Assembly: GCA_023423495.1 (NCBI GenBank)
Contig: JAFAFM010000009.1
Location: 1 to 5,774 of the forward strand
Source: Armatimonadota bacterium
Lineage (GTDB): Bacteria > Armatimonadota > Fimbriimonadia > Fimbriimonadales > Fimbriimonadaceae
Reading direction: 5' to 3'
DNA length: 5,774 nt
Under the pieces are notes generated by a model. The model was not told the DNA's origin. It searched no databases and saw nothing but the letters and a program-made list of their open reading frames with translations. Below, piece after piece: positions 1-4,754 of the stretch (position 1 is the stretch's first letter; each line of letters opens with the position of its first letter). A program made the translations under genes and the position numbers.

Positions 1-1
1 C

Positions 2-247
2 TCGTGCCGCCAAATGGGCGGCATGGAAGAATGTGCTGAAATGTGCGCCGAATGTGCGATGATGTGCGACCGCTGCATCGAGACCATGAAGAGAGGGTCC
101 AATGCCGACTGTCGGCAGTGCGCGGAAGTCTGTGAGCGCTGTGCAACCGAATGCGAGAAGCATCAACACATGGAGCATTGTCGGAAATGTGCAGAAACCT
201 GCCGTCGTTGTATGGAAACGTGCATCGAGTCGGCCAATGCCGCTTAA
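2..247 (+). CDS. Cys-rich four-helix-bundle copper-binding protein (DUF326/Csp-like), 5' end missing
   Basis: This is probably a copper-storage protein of the DUF326/Csp type, which packs Cu(I) ions onto cysteine thiolates inside a four-helix bundle. From the internal Met at position 14 there are 77 residues with 15 Cys, and the four codons before it (S-C-R-Q) stay open and add another Cys. No ribosome site precedes that Met, so the true start very likely lies upstream of the window. The cysteines fall in three helix-like blocks with alternating x2/x3 spacing: CAEMCAECAMMCDRC (residues 7-21 from that Met), CRQCAEVCERCATEC (33-47) and CRKCAETCRRCMETC (56-70). His50, His52 and His55 cluster in one turn, reminiscent of the His residues near the open end of known Csp bundles. 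No signal peptide can be judged because the N-terminus is absent. Family assignment is strong; copper as the metal is inferred from the family. Confidence 0.85.
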   Translation, partial: SCRQMGGMEECAEMCAECAMMCDRCIETMKRGSNADCRQCAEVCERCATECEKHQHMEHCRKCAETCRRCMETCIESANAA

Positions 248-254
248 TGCATTC

Positions 255-286
255 TTGACGCCCAATATCGACGCCAATGGTATCCT
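255..286 (+). promoter_or_regulatory. Candidate moxR promoter (-35 TTGACG, -10 TATCCT)
   Basis: TTGACG at 255-260 resembles a sigma70 -35 box and TATCCT at 281-286 a -10 box. The 20-nt spacer is longer than the usual 16-18, so the -35 assignment is doubtful. The -10 ends 8 nt before the moxR ATG, which would put transcription start within a few bases of the start codon. No Shine-Dalgarno is visible in this interval, in keeping with a leaderless mRNA. Inference from motif matching only. Confidence 0.35.
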
Positions 287-294
287 AGCGTGCC

Positions 295-1242
295 ATGAGC
301 GTCGAGGCGCTAGCTGCCCAAATCAGAACGGAAGTCGGTAAGGCCATTGCGGGCCAGGAGAAAGTGATCGAGCAGGTGCTCGTCGCGATCTTGGCGAACG
401 GCCACGTGTTGCTGGAAGGAGTTCCCGGAGTTGCCAAGACGCTTCTTGTCCGGTGCTTGGCCAAAACCTTAAACCTGGAATACGGACGGGTCCAGTTTAC
501 GCCCGACCTGATGCCCTCCGACGTCATCGGAACCACAATCTTCGATCCCAAGACGGCCGACTTCAAAGTCCGAAAGGGCCCGATCTTCGTGAACATATTA
601 CTAGCGGACGAAATCAACCGCACGCCCCCCAAAACCCAAGCTGCACTTTTGGAAGCGATGGAAGAGCGGAGGGCGACGATCGACGGCGAGCCCTATCCAC
701 TTCCGCCTCCCTTCATTGTCTTTGCCACGCAGAACCCGATCGACTTCGAAGGAACCTATCCCCTTCCGGAAGCCCAACAAGACCGATTCTTGCTCAAGGT
801 CGTGGTGGAGTATCCGTCTGCGGAAGCCGAAGTCGAGGTTCTTAAGCGCCACCATGCCGGCTTCCGACCCCAGAGTTTGGATGAGTACGGCATTCAGCCG
901 GTCGTATCGGCAGAACAGCTGACGGCAATGCAGCAGCAAGTTGCCAAGGTGACAGTCGAAGACAAGATTTTCAACTACATCTACGAAATGGTCAAAGCCA
1001 CCCGTAATTCAAACGACGTTATGGTCGGTGGCTCACCTCGCGCTGGAATTGCTCTGCTGAACTGTTCCAAGGCGGTTGCCGCTTTGCGGGGCCGAGACTA
1101 CGTGATTCCTGACGATGCCAAAGAACTGGCCCTCCCCGTTCTTCGACACCGCGTACTGCTTCGACCCGAAGCCGAAGTCGAGGGTCTGAACTCGGACCGA
1201 GTGCTCCGGAGCATCATCGACGCCCAAGTCGTTCCGCGCTAG
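295..1242 (+). CDS. moxR: MoxR family AAA+ ATPase
   Basis: A cytoplasmic AAA+ ATPase of the MoxR group, chaperone-like enzymes thought to help activate or assemble partner proteins, often VWA-domain proteins. The 315 residues match the usual family length. Visible motifs in order: Walker A GVPGVAKT (42-49), with Val-Ala before KT; the conserved TPDLMPSDVIGT stretch (69-80); Walker B ILLADEINR (101-109); the PPKTQAALLEAMEE helix (111-124); sensor 1 FATQNP (143-148); the YPLPEAQQDRF segment with candidate arginine finger Arg164; and sensor 2 GGSPRAG (245-251) leading the C-terminal lid. The start is fixed by an in-frame TAG at 286-288 with no other start codon between. The gene lies 47 nt after the Cys-rich gene but may have its own promoter. 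No DUF58 or VWA gene follows; the next gene, purB, is convergent and overlaps its stop. Family certain; client protein unknown. Confidence 0.95.
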   Translation: MSVEALAAQIRTEVGKAIAGQEKVIEQVLVAILANGHVLLEGVPGVAKTLLVRCLAKTLNLEYGRVQFTPDLMPSDVIGTTIFDPKTADFKVRKGPIFVNILLADEINRTPPKTQAALLEAMEERRATIDGEPYPLPPPFIVFATQNPIDFEGTYPLPEAQQDRFLLKVVVEYPSAEAEVEVLKRHHAGFRPQSLDEYGIQPVVSAEQLTAMQQQVAKVTVEDKIFNYIYEMVKATRNSNDVMVGGSPRAGIALLNCSKAVAALRGRDYVIPDDAKELALPVLRHRVLLRPEAEVEGLNSDRVLRSIIDAQVVPR

Positions 1243-2507
1243 TGCACAGCATGTCGGAGATGGTGTTCCAAGCTGAACACCTTCTCGACAACGTCGGGCG
1301 TGAGTCGCTCGCGGACATCGGGATCTTCAGCGACGCTCGTTTTATAGTCGGCGCCGTCCCATGCCTTGGCGGCGTTCCGTTGAGCAACTTTGTAAGCGTC
1401 GGCCCGGCTCATGCCTGCCCGCACGAGCTCGACCATCAGATGCTCGCTAAAGACGAGGTCTCCCATGAGGCGAAGGTTCTGCCGCATTTTGTCGGGGAAA
1501 ACCTGGAGACCGGTGAGGATCGAGGTCATCCGATTCAGCATGAAATCGGCCAGGTGACATGAATCCGGGAAGATCACACGCTCCAGACTGGAATTGGTCA
1601 GGTCTCGCTCATGCCAAGTAGCGATGCTCTCCATCATTGCGTGGGCATTGGCCCTTAGGATTCGGGAAAGACCGCAGACGGTTTCGCTGTTCCAAGGGTT
1701 CCGCTTGTGAGGCATCGCGCTGGAGCCGGTCTGGCCGGCGGCAAACCCCTCTTGAACCTCCAAGATTTCTGTTCGCTGGAGATTTCGAAGCTCCGTTGCG
1801 ATTCTCTCCACGCCAGCGCCGATAAGGGCAAGAACGTTTAGAAAATTGGCATGCCGGTCGCGATTGATCACCTGGGTGGTGACGGGATCAGGCTTTAATT
1901 CCAGAATCGCACAAACCCTTTGTTCCAGCGCCGGCGAAGTGATGCCGTGAATTCCCACGGGACCGCTAGCTTTGCCAACTGCGACCTCTTCCCTTGCCCG
2001 CTCGAGCCGGGTCAAGTTCCGATCCAGTTCGTTCCGCCAGCTTCGAATCTTATGCCCAAACGTGATTGGCTCGGCGTGGACACCGTGCGTTCGACCAATT
2101 TGGGGAGCATCGCCGAACTCAGATTCCAATCGATCGAGCTGCACCCGAAGTTTTGCCGCCGAGGCGGAGAGCACATCCGCTGAATTTCGCAGCATGATGC
2201 CGGTGGCGGTATCGATGACGTCGTAGCTGGTCACGCCGAAGTGAATCCAGCGTCCCGCGGGACCCACGTTCTCCTCAAGATTTCGGACGAAAGCGACGAG
2301 ATCGTGCCTGGTTTCCTTCTCTAACTCGTCGCAGCGCTCAAGCGTGAAGGCGGCCCGCTGTCGAATCGCTTCCATATCCTCCGCGGGGATGGTGCCCTGC
2401 TCCGCATGAGCCTGGCAGATGGCGACTTCCACGTCTTTCCAGGTTTCGTAACGTGCCTGGCGGCTCCAAATTGCAGTCATGGCAGAGGTGGAATATCGTT
2501 CGATCAT
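1239..2507 (-). CDS. purB: Adenylosuccinate lyase
   Basis: Cleaves adenylosuccinate to AMP plus fumarate and SAICAR to AICAR plus fumarate, so it acts twice in purine synthesis; cytoplasmic, homotetrameric in the family. The 422-residue product is similar in length to Bacillus-type PurB (about 430) and begins with the same MIERYS motif. Visible features: TRHD with His68; GRTHGVHAEP (138-147) with catalytic-region His141; the conserved QRDRHA-like segment, here NRDRHA (215-220); and the fumarase/ASL signature loop GSSAMPHKRNP (261-271) with Ser262/Ser263, Lys268 and Asn270. The reading frame stays open 49 codons upstream, but those residues show no family similarity and lie opposite the divergent neighbour, so the Met at 2507 is chosen. 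A weak AAGG lies only 3 nt before the ATG, close for a Shine-Dalgarno. The gene stands alone, without other pur genes nearby. Confidence 0.96.
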   Translation of the reverse strand: MIERYSTSAMTAIWSRQARYETWKDVEVAICQAHAEQGTIPAEDMEAIRQRAAFTLERCDELEKETRHDLVAFVRNLEENVGPAGRWIHFGVTSYDVIDTATGIMLRNSADVLSASAAKLRVQLDRLESEFGDAPQIGRTHGVHAEPITFGHKIRSWRNELDRNLTRLERAREEVAVGKASGPVGIHGITSPALEQRVCAILELKPDPVTTQVINRDRHANFLNVLALIGAGVERIATELRNLQRTEILEVQEGFAAGQTGSSAMPHKRNPWNSETVCGLSRILRANAHAMMESIATWHERDLTNSSLERVIFPDSCHLADFMLNRMTSILTGLQVFPDKMRQNLRLMGDLVFSEHLMVELVRAGMSRADAYKVAQRNAAKAWDGADYKTSVAEDPDVRERLTPDVVEKVFSLEHHLRHAVH

Positions 2508-2517
2508 CGGCCTTTTA

Positions 2518-2523
2518 AGGGTA
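2518..2523 (-). promoter_or_regulatory. Candidate purB -10 element (TACCCT)
   Basis: Read on the minus strand, TACCCT fits the TAnnnT pattern of a -10 box and ends 10 nt before the purB ATG. Transcription would then begin within about 3 nt of the start codon. No convincing -35 is seen 16-18 nt upstream (the sequence there reads CGGAGA or similar). Low confidence. Confidence 0.3.
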
Positions 2524-2531
2524 CCTGCAGG
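2524..2531. other. 8-bp perfect palindrome CCTGCAGG between divergent -10 elements
   Basis: A perfect 8-bp dyad lies almost exactly midway in the 41-bp gap between the purB and 2549 start codons, directly next to the purB -10 candidate and 3 bp from the other one. It could be a shared operator half-site pair or chance; the symmetry does not extend outward. Confidence 0.3.
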
Positions 2532-2534
2532 CAG

Positions 2535-2540
2535 TAAACT
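2535..2540 (+). promoter_or_regulatory. Candidate -10 element (TAAACT) for the 2549 gene
   Basis: TAAACT fits TAnnnT and ends 8 nt before the ATG at 2549. The intervening TCTCCGGG has no Shine-Dalgarno-like purine tract of the right polarity and spacing, so a leaderless or near-leaderless mRNA is likely. No good -35 is visible. Inference from motif and spacing only. Confidence 0.35.
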
Positions 2541-2548
2541 TCTCCGGG

Positions 2549-3235
2549 ATGCACACCCTCGCTCTTGGAATTGGATTGCTCTTGACGCTTTCGCCACAGG
2601 GCGGAACGGTGACTCGGGAAATCGTGCAGTCGAAGGAGAATTTCTACAAGGCAACCGCGACGTATCTGGAATTCACGTCGCATCCGCTCCGAACGACCAT
2701 CAATCCGGTCTTGGCCCAAATTGCCAAGAATCGCCAGAATTTGTGGGTCAATTCAGTTAAAAACAGCCTTCCCGCCACCCCTCCGACGGCACCTTGGGAA
2801 CACGAAATCGGCATGGAGGTCGCATACCTGACGCCAGAATTGCTCTCAATCTTGATTTCCCGCTACGAGTATTCGGGGGGCGCCCACCCCAACCATGGGG
2901 TCGAAGCCGTTAACTTCGGAATCGTTGCCGGAAAGGCAAAACGGCTGACGATAGCCGATTTCTTTGAGCCGGGCTTCAATTATCGAAAGCACATATCCGC
3001 AAAAGTGCTGGCCATCTTGCGGAGAGCAGAAGGCGCAGATTGGGTTAAGAACGGCGATGTAAAGTCACTAGATGAAAAGATGGTGCAGCGTTTTACGGTG
3101 GCCGCTAACGGGCTGACTTGGCACTTCAATCCCTACGACGTGGGTCCCTACGCCGCAGGAGATTTTGAAGTTAAGTTAAGCGTTGAGCAACTTGGATTAA
3201 AGTTCCGGAAGAGCTTGCTGTTCTCTAAATCCTAA
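2549..3235 (+). CDS. Exported DUF3298-type (RsiV/PdaC-like domain) protein
   Basis: A 228-residue protein that looks exported, with a short hydrophobic N-terminus (residues 4-14) followed by Ser-Pro-Gln. The rest resembles the DUF4163 plus DUF3298 pair found outside the membrane in RsiV-type anti-sigma factors and PdaC-type peptidoglycan deacetylases. The best markers are RYEYSGGAHPNHG (105-117), then VNFGIVAGKAKRLTIADFF (121-139), where the 'GK..L...FF' pattern is typical, and the closing FNPYDVGPYAAG (193-204) that introduces the last strand of DUF3298. No transmembrane anchor, cytoplasmic sigma-binding segment or catalytic deacetylase domain is present, so this is the bare domain; its ligand is unknown (lysozyme in RsiV). 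The start is bounded by an in-frame TAA at 2516-2518. It is divergent from purB by 41 bp and overlaps the convergent zinc-ribbon gene by 11 bp. Family call fairly sure; function open. Confidence 0.75.
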   Translation: MHTLALGIGLLLTLSPQGGTVTREIVQSKENFYKATATYLEFTSHPLRTTINPVLAQIAKNRQNLWVNSVKNSLPATPPTAPWEHEIGMEVAYLTPELLSILISRYEYSGGAHPNHGVEAVNFGIVAGKAKRLTIADFFEPGFNYRKHISAKVLAILRRAEGADWVKNGDVKSLDEKMVQRFTVAANGLTWHFNPYDVGPYAAGDFEVKLSVEQLGLKFRKSLLFSKS

Positions 3236-3512
3236 GATCGACTCGGCGCTGGAAAAAGGCGCAGATCTTCTCCCACCAAGTGGGCTTGGGCGGACGGAAA
3301 GTTGTGGTGTTGGCCAGTTCTGGGCACCGGTCGATTAGCAAATTGAGGCCTTCTTCAACAGTTTCTGGATCGCGATCGAATTTTCCGTACCATCCGCATG
3401 CAAAACACTCGTCGTTTTGATGAGCATTCACCGCCCCGCAGAGCGGGCAGCGCTTTAAGTTCGCGGCGGCGAACTGTTTGCGGTTCTGATTAAATCCTGG
3501 TTGTAAGGCCAT
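3225..3512 (-). CDS. Small zinc-ribbon protein of unknown function
   Basis: A 95-residue hypothetical protein, probably cytoplasmic as it lacks a signal peptide. The recognisable part is a zinc-ribbon-like four-cysteine motif, CPLCGAVNAHQNDECFACGWYG, at residues 22-43 (Cys22, Cys25, Cys36, Cys39), with the CxxCG and CxxCGW knuckles usual for such folds. After it come an acidic helix-like segment (DPETVEEGLNLLIDR, 48-62) and a C-terminal tail, PTWWEKICAFFQRR (78-91), rich in aromatic and basic residues that might form an amphipathic helix. An in-frame TAA three codons upstream leaves the Met at 3512 as the only normal start. No Shine-Dalgarno precedes it, but TAAATT lies 6 nt upstream. Its 3' end overlaps the convergent DUF3298-type gene. 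The motif and the fixed start support a real gene; role unknown. Confidence 0.75.
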   Translation of the reverse strand: MALQPGFNQNRKQFAAANLKRCPLCGAVNAHQNDECFACGWYGKFDRDPETVEEGLNLLIDRCPELANTTTFRPPKPTWWEKICAFFQRRVDLRI

Positions 3513-3518
3513 CTTGCT

Positions 3519-3524
3519 AATTTA
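3519..3524 (-). promoter_or_regulatory. Candidate -10 element (TAAATT) for the zinc-ribbon gene
   Basis: On the minus strand TAAATT ends 6 nt before the ATG at 3512, so a start 7 nt downstream of the hexamer would fall on the A of the ATG, the geometry of a leaderless promoter. The expected -35 position reads TTCGGC with a 16-nt spacer, a poor match. Confidence 0.35.
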
Positions 3525-3627
3525 GAGATCGGTAAAGAATGCCGAATCCGTATCCCACAGACCTAACAATCCACTTCAACGTTCCTGACTCTAGTCCATT
3601 TGGGGCACCCCTGAGGTCGGGACGAAC

Positions 3628-3655
3628 TGTAACCGAGAGCAGTTTTATTCGTCTA
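3628..3655 (+). promoter_or_regulatory. Candidate ECF-sigma-type promoter (TGTAAC-N16-CGTCTA)
   Basis: TGTAAC at 3628-3633 and CGTCTA at 3650-3655, separated by 16 nt, each match five of six bases of the Bacillus SigW-like ECF pattern TGAAAC-N16-17-CGTATA. Transcription would start near 3662, giving a leader of about 14 nt that contains the Shine-Dalgarno of the 3676 gene. ECF consensus differs between groups and phyla, so this is suggestive only; no standard sigma70 promoter stands out in the same gap. Confidence 0.3.
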
Positions 3656-3665
3656 TCCAAGCAAA

Positions 3666-3671
3666 AGAGGA
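3666..3671 (+). promoter_or_regulatory. Shine-Dalgarno site (AGAGGA) of the 3676 gene
   Basis: AGAGGA ends 4 nt before the ATG at 3676. It is the only clear Shine-Dalgarno at a start in this window and supports that start, since no other in-frame start codon lies close upstream. Its last four bases plus the spacer form the palindrome AGGATCCT (3668-3675). Confidence 0.7.
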
Positions 3672-3675
3672 TCCT

Positions 3676-4707
3676 ATGAACACGCTACTGTTGGGCGCTG
3701 CCCTTGCCATTCAATTTCCCGGTGGGACGCCGAACGATTTCATTACTGCCCTTGCCAAAGAGACCAAATCAAACGTGATGATGTCGCAGGGCGACACGAA
3801 GAAACTTGAGAAAGCCGCCTTCAACACAACCGACTTAGATGAGATGGCGCGCGCCATCCGATCTCAACTCAAGCACGCGATTTTGCCCGGCAGTGACCTC
3901 ATCATCAGCGATCAATTGGTGTCGCAACGCCTTATTTCCGGTGGCCGTCAAATTCGTTTTGCGGCCGAACAAGGGGCCGTCGAAGTTACCCTGCAGCGAG
4001 GGCGCCAGGAAGAAGCAGAAGAGCAGTCGCCGTTTGTCGTGCCCCTTAATTTCCAGGCGAATTACATTCCTCTGCCCGCATCCGCGATCAAGGACGGCAA
4101 AGTTACGTATGTGACGGAAAAGTCGGACTCCCTAAAGCTCGAGTTTTTCCGGTCGACATTTGGCAAGCCAATATCTGTCCACTGGGTGTATGCGGACGCT
4201 CCATTGTTCGTCCATGTCACGGACATGCCGGAAGCGGACTTTATGCGCTGGGCGGCCAAAGCGGTGGGTGCAAAGCTTGCTTCAAACGCTGACGGTTACA
4301 AATTTGAGCTAGATCCCACAGAATTCAAGCGACGGGCAATTTCAACGATTAAGGCTACTCCCCTTCGTGAGGGTCCTCGCGAAAATGTCCAAGAGCAAAC
4401 TCGTTCTCGTGACTTTCGGATTTCGGTAATCAACACATTGTCGAACTCGCAGTTATCAGAGGCGCTGGCAAGTGCTGGAACTCGAGCCCGATTTGAGTTG
4501 AATGCTCGCAACCCCCTGACACGGCTGGCATTGAACCGCGTACGCGAGCGAGATCAGGCAGCCGGTAACCGGCAACCACCGATCCTGCAGCGGGTCGATC
4601 CTTCGCGGATGGCGTTGATGATTGTCGACTCTCGGTTGAACGTTCAGGTGGAAGTTCCGGTTTTGAACCAGAATGGACGCCCCGGCGGAGTTGTTCGCGT
4701 CGATTAA
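3676..4707 (+). CDS. Exported protein with two STN/secretin-N0-like segments, function unknown
   Basis: I do not recognise a named family. The 343-residue product starts with a short hydrophobic stretch (residues 3-12) and Ala-Ile-Gln, a plausible signal peptide without a basic n-region. Residues 17-67 (GTPNDFITALAKETKSNVM..., then NTTDLDEMARAIRSQL) resemble the STN/secretin N0 pattern, in which a helix 'ffxxLaxxtgxnvxxs' is followed by 'l.dl.....l...L'. A second stretch with the same rhythm lies at 167-211 (ISVHWVYADAPLFVHVTDM, then ADFMRWAAKAVGAKL and DGYKFEL). Between them is an acidic linker (QEEAEEQ, 111-117). The C-terminal part (about 215-320) is rich in Arg, and there is no secretin barrel. 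A periplasmic adaptor or pilus/secretion-associated role is possible but inferred. Shine-Dalgarno and start are clear. The next gene follows after 37 nt in the same direction. Confidence 0.8.
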   Translation: MNTLLLGAALAIQFPGGTPNDFITALAKETKSNVMMSQGDTKKLEKAAFNTTDLDEMARAIRSQLKHAILPGSDLIISDQLVSQRLISGGRQIRFAAEQGAVEVTLQRGRQEEAEEQSPFVVPLNFQANYIPLPASAIKDGKVTYVTEKSDSLKLEFFRSTFGKPISVHWVYADAPLFVHVTDMPEADFMRWAAKAVGAKLASNADGYKFELDPTEFKRRAISTIKATPLREGPRENVQEQTRSRDFRISVINTLSNSQLSEALASAGTRARFELNARNPLTRLALNRVRERDQAAGNRQPPILQRVDPSRMALMIVDSRLNVQVEVPVLNQNGRPGGVVRVD

Positions 4708-4730
4708 AACCAACTTTTGATCCCTTTCAT

Positions 4731-4754
4731 GCGACAATGCAGCTATGCTGTCGC
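4731..4754 (+). other. Bulged hairpin covering the start codon of the 4745 gene
   Basis: GCGACA (4731-4736) pairs with TGTCGC (4749-4754) and GCA (4739-4741) with TGC (4746-4748). The result is a 9-bp stem with a 2-nt bulge (AT) and a GCTA loop. The ATG at 4745-4747 straddles loop and stem, and the 5' arm overlaps the -10-like GACAAT. There is no following U-tract, so it does not look like a terminator. In DNA it is also an inverted repeat that could act as an operator. Confidence 0.5.
4733..4738 (+). promoter_or_regulatory. Candidate -10 element (GACAAT) for the 4745 gene
   Basis: GACAAT matches TATAAT at four of six positions and ends 6 nt before the ATG, so transcription starting 7 nt downstream would begin on the start codon itself. 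No Shine-Dalgarno and no convincing -35 are visible in the 37-nt gap after the preceding gene. Confidence 0.3.

Noticed and set aside
285..939. Minus-strand open frames of 112-115 codons opposite moxR
   Set aside because: Antisense to conserved AAA+ motifs, with no family features in their translations.
1202..1213. Perfect 12-bp palindrome TGCTCCGGAGCA near the moxR 3' end
   Set aside because: Has no loop, so as RNA it gives only a 4-bp stem; no U-tract; it codes for ordinary MoxR C-terminal residues. Probably chance.
1242..2226. Several open frames on the plus strand across the purB region (62-106 codons)
   Set aside because: They lie antisense to strongly conserved PurB sequence, have no ribosome sites or recognisable motifs, and are explained by codon bias of the real gene.
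2508..2654. N-terminal extension of purB by 49 codons in the open frame
   Set aside because: The family's N-terminus MIERYS matches the internal Met at 2507; the extension overlaps the divergent gene and has no similarity to PurB.
3234..3269. Possible bidirectional terminator: AAGATC/GATCTT arms with inner GCGC/GCGC after the 3235 stop
   Set aside because: Large asymmetric internal loop, no U-tract on the plus strand, and it lies inside the coding sequence of the zinc-ribbon gene.
3602..3611. GGGGCACCCC in the 3513-3675 intergenic region as a hairpin or terminator
   Set aside because: Only a 3-bp stem is possible with a 4-nt loop, and no T-rich run follows.
4561..4573. Inverted repeat GCCGGT-A-ACCGGC inside the 3676 gene
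   Set aside because: A single copy inside a coding region with a 1-nt centre; no second copy seen elsewhere in the window, so no support for a repeat family or operator.
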